Positions 33,708 through 42,151 of a stretch of 64,000 bases of DNA are shown in pieces. Under the pieces are notes generated by a model. It was given only the letters and a program-made list of their open reading frames with translations. It ran no database searches and was not told the DNA's origin. Every line of letters starts with the position of its first letter. Position 1 is the stretch's first letter. This DNA is from Mycobacterium sp. 4858. GTDB lineage: Bacteria; Actinomycetota; Actinomycetes; Mycobacteriales; Mycobacteriaceae. The position numbers and the translations under genes were made by a program. The stretch covers positions 682,001 to 746,000 of the forward strand of contig NZ_LT968775.1 in NCBI RefSeq assembly GCF_900240975.1. Direction: 5' to 3'.

Positions 33708-34931
33708 GTGATCGCAGCAGATTTGATTCGCCCGATTGGTGCCATGGAACGGCTCTTCTACCGCTACAGCGAACGCAATCCGACACACTTCTCGCTCGTC
33801 GCCGAGTTCGACCAAGTGCTCACCGCAAACAAGGTGAGATCCGCGCTGGTGTCCGTGCAGCGACGACATCCCTTGTTGTCAGTACACGTTGAGGACCAGC
33901 CCGGTACGCGGCTCGGCTTCTACCGCGCCGCCAAAGTCGCACCGATCACGTTGACCGTCCGCCGCGCGGAGTCTTGGGAGGCCGCCGTGGCGGACGGGCT
34001 AGGCCGACCATTCGACCGCTCGCGCGCACCGTTGATACGCGCATCGCTGCTGCAGGGGCGGACCAGCAGCGCGCTGGCGCTGACGTTCGACCACAGTGTC
34101 GCCGATGGAATTTCCTCGGTGCTGGTGCTCAAGGATGTCATCGCCGCGCTCAACGGCGCGGACTTGCCCAATCTGCCGGTGCCGCAGGCCCAGGAGGACC
34201 TCGTCGCCCGCACGCTCGGTGAGATCGCGCCGCTGGAGCTGCCCGAGGACCCGAGGATGCGCGAACCGAGCGCGATCCGGCCGTTCGACGGCGCCGTGAC
34301 CAACGTGCACACCATGGCGATGCCGGAAGTGGATACCGCGCTACTGGCGCAGCGGTGCCGCGAGGAACGCACCACGGTGCACGCGGCGCTCGTGGTGGCG
34401 CTGTGCCGGGTGCGCGCCGCCGAGCGTGGCGAAAACTTTGTGCGGGTGCTCAACCCCATCAACTTCCGGGGGCTGATCGGCGTGGGGGGCGACTGCGGTC
34501 TCTACATCCAGTCGACCTGGACGGGGCTGTCCCCGTGGGACGGAATGCCGTTCTGGGAGCAGGCGCGTGCGACGACCGCACACCTGGACGTCGCACGGTC
34601 CGCCCGGGGGATCCGCGCGGCCTCGCAGGCCGTCGCGCAAGCGATCCCCGTCGACGCCGAAGTAGACCACGCCGAAGCACTGTTCAGCCGCTTCTGCCCA
34701 TTCGAGATGATCGCCACGAACCTGGGCGTGCAGAACCTCGACGGCGCCGGCCCGCTGCGGCCCACGGCGGTGTGGGGTCCGATCGTCCAAAGCCAGACCG
34801 ACGGCGAGTACGTCACCGGGATCACGACGTTCGAGGGCAGGCTGAGGATGGTGACCTGCGGCTACAACGTGCCGGCCACCTTGCTGAAGGGCGTCGCCGA
34901 CGCACTCGCGGCGGCCGTGCAGGAACGCTGA
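33708..34931 (+). CDS. PapA5-like condensation-fold acyltransferase
   Basis: The ~407-residue protein of the CoA-dependent acyltransferase/condensation superfamily has the active motif DHSVADG (HxxxDG, with Asp in the usual first-His position) near residue 134, and a C-terminal half with NLGVQNL and ITTFEGRL. Size and style resemble mycobacterial PapA-type enzymes that esterify surface lipids. The GTG at 33708 is chosen for the ttggag site just upstream; ATG 33696 and 33744 are alternatives. The gene stands alone between the enoyl-CoA gene and ami1. Substrates are unknown. Confidence 0.78.
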   Translation: MIAADLIRPIGAMERLFYRYSERNPTHFSLVAEFDQVLTANKVRSALVSVQRRHPLLSVHVEDQPGTRLGFYRAAKVAPITLTVRRAESWEAAVADGLGRPFDRSRAPLIRASLLQGRTSSALALTFDHSVADGISSVLVLKDVIAALNGADLPNLPVPQAQEDLVARTLGEIAPLELPEDPRMREPSAIRPFDGAVTNVHTMAMPEVDTALLAQRCREERTTVHAALVVALCRVRAAERGENFVRVLNPINFRGLIGVGGDCGLYIQSTWTGLSPWDGMPFWEQARATTAHLDVARSARGIRAASQAVAQAIPVDAEVDHAEALFSRFCPFEMIATNLGVQNLDGAGPLRPTAVWGPIVQSQTDGEYVTGITTFEGRLRMVTCGYNVPATLLKGVADALAAAVQER

Positions 34932-34947
34932 TTGTTACCATCACGCG

Positions 34948-35712
34948 GTGACTGACCGCCCCGGCCGGCTGGGACCCGTTTCGCGCCGCGACCTGCTGAG
35001 ATTCACGCCGGCGCTGCTCGGTGCCGGCGCGCTCATCAGCGCACCCCGCGCCCACGCCGGCCTGGCCGGGGCGGCCGTCTTCCTCGACCCGGGGCACAAC
35101 GCCGTCAACGACGCCTCGATCAACCAGCAGGTCCCCAATGGCCGGGGCGGGACCAAGGCCTGCCAGACCTCCGGCACGGCCACCGCCGACGGCTACCCCG
35201 AGCACGCCTTCACCTGGGCCGTCGTGACCCTGATCAGCGAGTCGCTCAACCAGATGGGCGTTCGCACCCAACTCTCCCGCGGCGACGACAGCTCCGTCGG
35301 CCCGTGCATCGACGAACGCGCGGCGGCCGCCAACGCGATGCGCCCGGACGCGATCGTGAGCATCCACGCCGACGGCGGACCGCCGTCCGGCAGCGGATTC
35401 CACGTGAACTACTCCAGCCCGCCGCTGAACGACATCCAGGCCGGCCCGGCCGTGCAGTTGGCCACCACCATGCGGGATGCGCTGTCGCAGGCCGGTTTCC
35501 AGCCCGCCAACTACATCGGGTCGGGCGGCCTGTACGGCCGGGACGACCTGGCGGGGCTGAACCTGGCCCAGTACCCGGCCGTCCTCGTCGAACTCGGCAA
35601 CATGAAGAACGCCGAGGAGGCCGCGCGCATGCAGAGCCCCGACGGCCGGGCGAAGTACGCCGCCGCGGTCACCCAGGGCATCGTCGCCTTCCTGAACGCC
35701 AAAGGCGGGTAG
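34948..35712 (+). CDS. ami1: N-acetylmuramoyl-L-alanine amidase (Ami1/Rv3717-like)
   Basis: The 254-residue secreted Amidase_3 enzyme cuts the bond between N-acetylmuramic acid and L-alanine in peptidoglycan. Its N-terminus SRRDLLRF plus a hydrophobic stretch ending AHA is a Tat-like signal. Zinc ligands are seen in DPGHN, YPEHA and SIHADG, and the catalytic Glu in VELGNMKN. No SH3 or LysM anchor is present, matching M. tuberculosis Rv3717. The start is GTG at 34948. The downstream gene is convergent. Confidence 0.93.
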   Translation: MTDRPGRLGPVSRRDLLRFTPALLGAGALISAPRAHAGLAGAAVFLDPGHNAVNDASINQQVPNGRGGTKACQTSGTATADGYPEHAFTWAVVTLISESLNQMGVRTQLSRGDDSSVGPCIDERAAAANAMRPDAIVSIHADGGPPSGSGFHVNYSSPPLNDIQAGPAVQLATTMRDALSQAGFQPANYIGSGGLYGRDDLAGLNLAQYPAVLVELGNMKNAEEAARMQSPDGRAKYAAAVTQGIVAFLNAKGG

Positions 35713-35731
35713 GCCGCGTCACGAGTCGCCG

Positions 35732-36286
35732 TCACCCTGCCGCTTGTTGCACCGGCGACGTGAGCGGTCGCGCCTCGGCTTCATGTGCGCGGCTGGTATG
35801 CAGCCACACAAAATCGTGAATACCGGCCAGGTGCAGGAAGACCCGAGACGCCGGCGGCCATGCGCGTGTCACCCCGACCCCGGATATGAGCTCGGGCCGC
35901 TCGAGCCGGTAGGTACGGCCCCTCCAGGTCAACGTGCACGTCCCGGCTGCCATCAGGTTCTGGTACCAGTCCGTGTGCGGCCCGTAGCCCAGGGGCACCA
36001 GAAAACCGTCGCGGAAGGGGTACGCGCCCAGCGGCGTCTGGTATTCGCGTCCGCTGCGGCGCCCGACATGCGTCAACAGCCCCCACGGCGACCGCTCGGT
36101 CCCCGCGATCCCGCGGGTCAAGTTGTTGTAAGCCGTCAAGAACCGCTTGAACGGGCCGTGTCGGACCATGAGGTCCCGGTGCCGCCGAAGGACCCTGGGC
36201 AACAGCACCAGCCAGGCCAGGGCCAGGCCGGCGACGGTCAGCACGACGGCAGTGCTTCGGCCGCGGGTCCCCACTCCGATATTCAT
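35732..36286 (-). CDS. F420-dependent nitroreductase-like protein (DUF385/Ddn family)
   Basis: The 184-residue protein begins with one membrane helix (VLTVAGLALAWLVLL) followed by the split-barrel Ddn-type domain, with the conserved LTHVGRRSGREYQTPLG motif and YPFRDGFLVPLGYG. Family members use deazaflavin F420H2 to reduce quinones or nitro compounds, usually at the membrane. The ATG at 36286 follows aaaggaggcgctg, which decides the start over upstream codons. It is convergent with ami1. Confidence 0.88.
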   Translation of the reverse strand: MNIGVGTRGRSTAVVLTVAGLALAWLVLLPRVLRRHRDLMVRHGPFKRFLTAYNNLTRGIAGTERSPWGLLTHVGRRSGREYQTPLGAYPFRDGFLVPLGYGPHTDWYQNLMAAGTCTLTWRGRTYRLERPELISGVGVTRAWPPASRVFLHLAGIHDFVWLHTSRAHEAEARPLTSPVQQAAG

Positions 36287-36401
36287 CAGCGCCTCCTTTG
36301 GCGCCAAGCACACCCCAGGCCTGCCGTCGCGCACGAGAGACGAAAGTCACTGCCGCGAAGGTCCGTCGGCATTGGGCCAGTACAGCCAGCCGAGCGGTCG
36401 C

Positions 36402-37154
36402 TCAGCCGGTGAAGCCGCGGACCGGCGACGCGCCGGCGGGGCTGGTGCCCGCGTCGAGGTGGCTGGAGGCGAAGGCGACGCCTTTGTCGATCATGGCGCC
36501 GTCGTCGGCGTAGGTGTTGTGGGCGGCGAAGTTCATGCCGTCGGAGCAGACCGGGTCTTCGGTGGCGCAGACCTTGATGGTCTTGTCCTGGTAGGCCGGG
36601 CCGATGACCACCGGCGGCTCGTTGAGGAAGTTCATGGCGCGCACGTTGGGCATGCCGAACAGCACGACCGAGGAGACGTGTTGGGCGACCGCGGGGTCTA
36701 GGGGCTTGGGCACGGTGTTGGGGTCGACGCCGTCGGGCACCGAGGGGGAGGTGACGAAGCCCATCACGGCCGCGCCCTGGGAGTAGCCGCCGAGCACCAT
36801 TTTGGTGTTGGGGCAGTCGTGGGCCATCGAATTGACATGGTTCGCGGCGTCTCTGATGCCGTCGACGCCGGTGTCCCATTGGTCGCTGGCGGGGTAGTTG
36901 ACCGGGTAGACGTCGAAGGATTTGCTTCCCATGCGCGAGTGCAGGGCGTCGACGAAGGCTTGTCCGGTGGGGCCGACGCCGGGGGCTTCGCCGGTGCCGC
37001 GGGCGAAGACCACCTGTACGTCGGGACATTGGGCGGCGGCGGTGGGCAGGGCGGAACCGACGAGGGCCGACGCGCCGAGGCCGGACGCCGCGGCGACTGC
37101 TGGAGCCAGGGAACGGATGAAGAGACGTGCGATCATGCCGCGACTAGTGCCCAT
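36402..37154 (-). CDS. Secreted cutinase-like esterase (Culp family)
   Basis: The 250-residue protein has a signal peptide (hydrophobic stretch ending LPTAAA) and a mature start QCPDVQVVFARGTGE. The Ser is in GGYSQGAAV, the Asp in ATEDPVCSDG and the His in FASSHL. Cys residues near the ends of the domain can form the cutinase disulfides. Mycobacterial cutinase-like proteins hydrolyse lipid esters at the cell surface. The ATG at 37154 follows gggagggg. No obvious operon partner. Confidence 0.92.
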   Translation of the reverse strand: MGTSRGMIARLFIRSLAPAVAAASGLGASALVGSALPTAAAQCPDVQVVFARGTGEAPGVGPTGQAFVDALHSRMGSKSFDVYPVNYPASDQWDTGVDGIRDAANHVNSMAHDCPNTKMVLGGYSQGAAVMGFVTSPSVPDGVDPNTVPKPLDPAVAQHVSSVVLFGMPNVRAMNFLNEPPVVIGPAYQDKTIKVCATEDPVCSDGMNFAAHNTYADDGAMIDKGVAFASSHLDAGTSPAGASPVRGFTG

Positions 37155-37387
37155 ACGGACCCCTCCCAAACTGTCAATATGGCGAACAATTCGTCATTGT
37201 TTCCTGTATACCTAGGCGCCGCAACATGCGTCGGATGAGCGCCGCGTGTCGTCGCACCGATATGACGCCCATCCGAAGGGACCCGGGAAACGCCATCTAA
37301 CGAAACTGCCCCCGGGCCGCCGTTTGGTGTCGATCTCCCAGGGTAGCCGGTCCGGCGAACACGCTGACGACACGGAAGGGTGATGAC

Positions 37388-37630
37388 ATGACTACGGGTG
37401 AAACAGGTTTCGATGACGTGGCTTTCGACCTCATCTCCGTGCAGTACCACTCGCTGAAGGCGGGACACGACTACGGCCAGTACGTGCGCGACGCGAAAAA
37501 CGCTGGCATGGACGACGTCGCATCGTTCTTCAGCGAGGTGATGGCGCAAGACTCCGAGCGCGCGCGGCGATGCCACGAGTTCCTGGGCCGCCTCCAGGCG
37601 ACGGCCTCGGCCGGGCCGGCCGCGCGCTAA
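37388..37630 (+). CDS. Small ferritin-like/helical protein
   Basis: The 80-residue protein has an ATG preceded by ggaagggtgatgac. It predicts two or three helices and contains spaced acidic/His residues (QYHSLKAGHDYGQYVRDA; FSEVMAQDSERARRCHEF) reminiscent of a half ferritin-like bundle, though no full metal site can be assigned. Similar small proteins occur in mycobacteria. Function unknown. It is followed 165 bp later by the monooxygenase gene. Confidence 0.7.
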   Translation: MTTGETGFDDVAFDLISVQYHSLKAGHDYGQYVRDAKNAGMDDVASFFSEVMAQDSERARRCHEFLGRLQATASAGPAAR

Positions 37631-37795
37631 GAGCGCCGGCGACGCCGCGTCCCGCAAAGCAGCCTGTCTGGCAGCAGCTTTTGGTGTCGGCAAGGTCACA
37701 TGCCGGCAAACACGCCCGCGTCGTCGCGCACAGCACTATTAGAATTCCGTAAGATTAGTGAAAGTTCTTTGTGTGTAAGCGCGGAGCAAGAGCAA

Positions 37796-39301
37796 GTGAA
37801 CACGGAGCGGGATGTGAACACGGACCTTTTCGACGCCGTCATCGTCGGCGCGGGCTTTGGGGGCATCGGCGCCGCGATCCAGCTCAAGCGCCTCGGATAC
37901 GACAACTTCGTCATCGTCGAGCGCGAGGACGACCTGGGTGGCACCTGGCACGTCAACCACTACCCGGGGATCGCCGTCGACATCCCGTCGACCACCTACT
38001 CCTACTGGTTCGAGCCCAATCCGGGCTGGTCGCGGCTGTTCGCGCCTGGCGGTGAGGTCAAGAAGTACGCCGAAGACGTCGCCGACAAGTACGACGTGCG
38101 CCGCAAGATGCGGTTCAACACCACGGTGGAAGGCGCCCAGTGGGACGAGGACGCCGCGGTGTGGCGGGTGGCGCTCGCCAGCGGGGAAACCCTGACGTCC
38201 CGTTTCCTGATCACCGCCACGGGTTTCCTGTCCCAGCCCCGCATGCCGGACATCCCCGGCGTCTCCAGCTTCCGGGGCAAGGTGGTCCACACCACCGCGT
38301 GGGACCACGACCACCGCTACCAGGGCGAGCGCATCGCGGTCATCGGGACCGGGGCGTCGGCGGTGCAGGTCATTCCGGAGCTGGCCAGGCAGGCCGGCGA
38401 GCTGACCGTCTACCAGCGCACCGCGACCCACGTGCTGCCGAAGTTCGACTTCGGGTTCTCCCCGGGGGTGCGGCGGCTGTTCGCCCGGGTGCCGGCGGCG
38501 CAGCGCGCGCTGCGGTGGGTGACCGACATCCTCCTCGAGATCATCATGGTGGTCGGGGCGCTGCACTTCAAAGAGTCCCGCGGGCGGGGCAACATCTCCG
38601 CCTCCGACCTCGCCAAGATCAACCGGTTCCGGTGGATCCGCGACAAAGAACTGCGCGCCAGGTTGACGCCGGACTATGACCTCGGCTGCAAGCGGCCGAC
38701 CTTTTCCAACACCTTTTACCGCGCGTTCACCCAGCCCAACGTGCACCTGGAGACCGCCGGGATCGAGCGGATCGAGCCGGACGGCGTCGTCGCCGTCGAC
38801 GGGCGTAAGACCGTGATCGACACCCTGGTCCTGGCGACCGGCTTCGACCTGTGGGAGGCCAACTTCCCGGCCATCGAGGTGGTCGGCCGCAAGGGCCGCA
38901 ACCTCGGAAAGTGGTGGCGGGAGACCCGGTTCCAGGCCTACCAGGGCGTCACCATGCCGTACTTCCCCAATTACTTCAGCCTGGCCAGCCCGTTCGCCTT
39001 CTCCGGCCTGTCCTTCTTCCACACCATCGAGTACCAGATGCGGCACATGGACCGGCTGCTTGGCGAGGTCAAGCGCCGCGGCGCGACGACATTCGAGGTG
39101 ACCGAGGAGGCCAACGACCGGTTCATGGAGCGGATGACCGAACGGCTGGACAACACGGTGTTCTACTCCGGCAACTGCGCCACGTCGCGGTCGTACTACT
39201 TCAGCCCAAGCGGCGAGGCGTCGCTGCTGCGGCCCACGTCGACGTTGAACTCGGTGCGGGAAGCCGCGACGTTCCCGCTCAGCGACTACGTGATCGCTTA
39301 A
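37796..39301 (+). CDS. Flavin-containing Baeyer-Villiger-type monooxygenase
   Basis: The 501-residue enzyme has an N-terminal FAD site GAGFGGIG, the Baeyer-Villiger fingerprint FRGKVVHTTAW (FxGxxxHxxxW) and a second Rossmann motif GTGASAVQ for NADPH. It inserts oxygen into ketones or oxidises heteroatoms. The start could be GTG 37796 or GTG 37814; both have purine-rich leaders. Mycobacteria encode several such enzymes (EthA-like). The product ends with LRPTSTLNSV, a conserved C-terminal block. Substrate unknown. Confidence 0.92.
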   Translation: MNTERDVNTDLFDAVIVGAGFGGIGAAIQLKRLGYDNFVIVEREDDLGGTWHVNHYPGIAVDIPSTTYSYWFEPNPGWSRLFAPGGEVKKYAEDVADKYDVRRKMRFNTTVEGAQWDEDAAVWRVALASGETLTSRFLITATGFLSQPRMPDIPGVSSFRGKVVHTTAWDHDHRYQGERIAVIGTGASAVQVIPELARQAGELTVYQRTATHVLPKFDFGFSPGVRRLFARVPAAQRALRWVTDILLEIIMVVGALHFKESRGRGNISASDLAKINRFRWIRDKELRARLTPDYDLGCKRPTFSNTFYRAFTQPNVHLETAGIERIEPDGVVAVDGRKTVIDTLVLATGFDLWEANFPAIEVVGRKGRNLGKWWRETRFQAYQGVTMPYFPNYFSLASPFAFSGLSFFHTIEYQMRHMDRLLGEVKRRGATTFEVTEEANDRFMERMTERLDNTVFYSGNCATSRSYYFSPSGEASLLRPTSTLNSVREAATFPLSDYVIA

Positions 39302-39625
39302 CGCCACACCCGCCACAGCAACCCCGGGCCGCGGCGGCCGTTCCAGTGACGCGTGTGGCCGATGGGACGCCGGCGATTCCGTGGATTTACCCGCGTGCCG
39401 TTTGCGCGTGTCGGAGCGGGGTAATCGGGCCTGAAGCAGATACGCGGACTTCCGTCCGCGACCGACGCGAAAGTCGATGTGGCCCAATGGAAACACTGTG
39501 CCGGGATGCGCTTGCCTGGCGATCACCTTCGCTTTCGTGCTGGGTGACATCGACGCGCCCGCGCATTCGGTAGCCGACTCGACCACACAGCAGCTGCTAC
39601 CCCTGCACACCCAGGAAGGAACACA
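39302..39625. other. Intergenic region with hairpin at 39443-39460
   Basis: This 324-base gap holds no supported gene. A perfect hairpin (cgcggac, loop ttcc, gtccgcg) at 39443-39460 could terminate transcription of the monooxygenase gene. The end of the region carries the ribosome site (aggaagga) for the small gene at 39626. Confidence 0.5.
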
Positions 39626-39862
39626 TTGACCATCGCCTCGGGGGCCAGCCAGCCCAACACGTTGTCGGCCCTCTTGCGGCTGCTGGGCGTCGAGAACGCT
39701 TCCGCCTACCAGCACCGTCCGGCCCTGGCCCGGTGGTTCGAGCACAACACGCCGAGCGCGGGCCTGCGAGTCAGCCTGCGCGCCAACGGCTACGGGGTGA
39801 TGTTCCTGTCGTCGCTGCGTCCGATGCGCTCGACGGTTTCCGGGCTTCGGGCAACCGCCTAG
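39626..39862 (+). CDS. Small hypothetical protein
   Basis: A TTG start with aggaagga seven bases upstream gives a 78-residue protein. It reads coherently (LSALLRLLGVENASAYQHRP; RVSLRANGYGVMFLSSLRP) but matches no family I know. Its stop overlaps the end of the plsC-like gene on the other strand by four bases. It may be a genuine small gene; the TTG start and lack of context keep confidence low. Confidence 0.45.
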   Translation: MTIASGASQPNTLSALLRLLGVENASAYQHRPALARWFEHNTPSAGLRVSLRANGYGVMFLSSLRPMRSTVSGLRATA

Positions 39863-40671
39863 GACTCGGCCGGCCAATCGGCCAGCGTGTCCAGATACAG
39901 CCCGCGCACCTCGGCGATGCGATCGGTCAACGTGTCGAGGGTCCAGTCGTCGACCGCTATCGGCGGGAGCACCGCGACGTCCACCGTGCCGGGGTGAATC
40001 TCCATCGAATCCCGCGCGGCGATGATCTCCGCGTTGCGGATCACGATCGGCACGATCGGAATTCCCGCCGCCATCGCGATGCGGAACGCCCCCTTCTTGA
40101 ACGGCCCCACCCCGGTGGTGTCCAGCGCGGTGCCCTCCGGGGCGATCAGGATCGACAGCCCCTGCTTCGCGCGCTCCTCGACCTGGTGCAGGGTTTCCAC
40201 CGCCGCGGCGGTGTCGTCGCGGTCGAGGAACACCCCGTCGTTCAGCTTCAGCAGCGTGCCGATGATCGGGTCGCTCGCCAGTTCCTTTTTGGCGATCTTG
40301 ATCCAGTTGTCGCGCAGCAGCGCGGCGGCGACGAACGGGTCGACGCGGTTGCGGTGGTTGTAGAGGAAGACGGCCGGGCGCTGCGCCGTCAGGTTCTGTG
40401 TGCCAACGACATTGATGCGGATGCCGTTGGTCGCCAGCAGCGCGTGGGGCCAGGTGGAGGAGAAGAGGTTGAGCCCGCGGCGCCGGCTCCCGCTGAGCAG
40501 GCCAAGCCCCAGCGCGCCGGCGGCGAGCGGGACGGCCAACCCGAACCCCGCGACCAGCGCCGCCTGCCTGCGGAGGCCGGCGATCGGCCCGCCCGGACGT
40601 GGGGCGTCCGCGGCGCCGGGGTCGGCGGGTCGCGGGCCGTCGGGATCGGCTAGTTCACCGCCGGCGGTCAT
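39859..40671 (-). CDS. PlsC-family 1-acyl-glycerol-3-phosphate acyltransferase
   Basis: The 270-residue protein has one N-terminal membrane segment (AALVAGFGLAVPLAAGALGLGLL), the acyltransferase motif NHRNRVDP (Hx4D) and the glycerol-phosphate/acyl motif APEGTALDTTG. It transfers acyl chains to lysophosphatidic acid or a related acceptor at the membrane. The ATG overlaps the stop of the glycosyltransferase gene (ATGA at 40671-40668), so the two form an operon that may build or modify a glycolipid exported by the nearby MmpL. Confidence 0.88.
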   Translation of the reverse strand: MTAGGELADPDGPRPADPGAADAPRPGGPIAGLRRQAALVAGFGLAVPLAAGALGLGLLSGSRRRGLNLFSSTWPHALLATNGIRINVVGTQNLTAQRPAVFLYNHRNRVDPFVAAALLRDNWIKIAKKELASDPIIGTLLKLNDGVFLDRDDTAAAVETLHQVEERAKQGLSILIAPEGTALDTTGVGPFKKGAFRIAMAAGIPIVPIVIRNAEIIAARDSMEIHPGTVDVAVLPPIAVDDWTLDTLTDRIAEVRGLYLDTLADWPAES

Positions 40672-41555
40672 CGACGTGACGCGCGGGGTAACCGCCGCCC
40701 GGCGCGCATCGCGCGCAGCTTGTTGCGCGCCTTCGACGACGTGAACTGCAGGTTTTCGGGATCGTAGAAGAACCGCATCGTCCGGAACGGGAAGTACAGC
40801 AACAGCAGTGTGGTGATCGCCGTGTAGCCCGCGGGACTTCTGACCCCGTGCAGGTCGGTCGTCCTCGTATAGCGCGTGACATACCGGTAGAACTCGCGCG
40901 GTGACGACTCCACCCGCCGGGCCGACATGGCGACTACCATGCCCGGCTCGTAGGCGATCTCGAAGTCGTTCTTGAACAAGGTCAGCGCGAGATCGACGTC
41001 CTCGTGCAGGCAGTCCTCGAGGTCCAGCTGCGTCAGGTGGCGGACCGACTTCCACGCCTGGGCGCGAATCGCCATGTTGGCGCCGATGAGGAACCGCTCG
41101 TTCTTCGCGTACTTGTGCACCTTGCCGCGCAGGGTCGAGTCGGTCCAGAACAGGAACCCCCGCAGCGGCATGTCGTGAAACCCGATCGGCCCGCTCGCCG
41201 CGTCGACGTCGGGATCCTCGAACCGGCGGCGAATCGTCTCGACCCAGTCCCTGGCGACCACGGAATCGGCGTCGGTCCGGGCGATGACGTCGCTGCGCGC
41301 GTGATCGAAGCCATGGTTGCGCGTTGGGGCGATTCCCTGATGGTCGTTCTGCTCGATCAGCTGGATGTCGACGTGCGCGTTCTCGGCTTGAAACCGGCGC
41401 ACGATGGCCGCGGTACCGTCCGTCGACTTGTTGTCGACGACGATTATCTCCTCGGGCGCAGAGGTCTGGTCGAGGCACGATGCCAGGCATTTGCCGATAT
41501 AACGTTCCTCGTTATAGGCCGGAATGACGATCGCGACGGACGGCTGTTGGGGCAT
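40668..41555 (-). CDS. Family 2 glycosyltransferase
   Basis: The 295-residue protein with a GT-A fold starts with VAIVIPAYNEERYIGKCL, followed by VDNKSTDGT and the DxD-type metal motif RTDADSVVARDWVE. Further on, LEDCLHEDVDLALTLF may bear the catalytic base. A hydrophobic segment near the C-terminus (AITTLLLLYFPF) may associate with the membrane. The sugar and acceptor are unknown. It is the first gene of a two-gene operon with plsC, divergent from mmpL. Confidence 0.9.
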   Translation of the reverse strand: MPQQPSVAIVIPAYNEERYIGKCLASCLDQTSAPEEIIVVDNKSTDGTAAIVRRFQAENAHVDIQLIEQNDHQGIAPTRNHGFDHARSDVIARTDADSVVARDWVETIRRRFEDPDVDAASGPIGFHDMPLRGFLFWTDSTLRGKVHKYAKNERFLIGANMAIRAQAWKSVRHLTQLDLEDCLHEDVDLALTLFKNDFEIAYEPGMVVAMSARRVESSPREFYRYVTRYTRTTDLHGVRSPAGYTAITTLLLLYFPFRTMRFFYDPENLQFTSSKARNKLRAMRAGRRLPRASRR

Positions 41556-42151
41556 TACTCAGAGACCAATCTGCGAAGGCGCAGAAACGGAAACTGGCAT
41601 TGGCCCCGACCCTGCGCCGGTGGAACATGCGCACCGAATTGCCCGCTGCGGGGAATTCGGTGCGCTCATTGATTCGGACCCTAAGGCAATCGCGGCCCAG
41701 TCTGCCTCCGGATATCGCTTGTTTTCTCGAAACCTTAACCCCGCAAGGGCGGCTTGTTCAACACGTGTCTACGTTGAACACATGAGGGAGCAGTGTAGCG
41801 CCGGTCGTGACGTTCCGCTCGGCTTCGGCAACCACCGGAAACGGCGCCCGCTCGGCGGTGCGGGGCGCGAAAATGCCCGCCGCGCAGGCGGACTGAAGAC
41901 TCGGGTCGGGCCGACCTGCGCAGCCCGGGGCCCCGAGGTGACGCCCGTCACCGGCCGGAGGGAGCGCCCGCTGCCGTTGCGGCAGGTCGCCGGAGACCAA
42001 GAAGACGGCAATTGTTCGATTTGCGAGTCGTCATCGCCCGTCGTAGCGTACGTTTACCCGCGGAACACACCAACACCAAAGTGGACGTCCGTGCTAAGCG
42101 TCGTGCGCATTACGAGAAACCTCGGGGCAAAGGGCAATAATTGAAATCCGA
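41556..42151. promoter_or_regulatory. Long divergent intergenic region with inverted repeat
   Basis: About 600 bases separate the glycosyltransferase operon from mmpL and hold no supported gene. An 8-bp inverted repeat (tgttcaac 41755-41762, gttgaaca 41773-41780) with a 10-base spacer could be a regulator site. Otherwise I see nothing firm. Confidence 0.4.

Noticed and set aside
41758..42000. A minus-strand frame of about 80 codons upstream of mmpL
   Set aside because: Arg/Pro-rich composition with no ribosome site; it looks like a chance frame in high-GC DNA.
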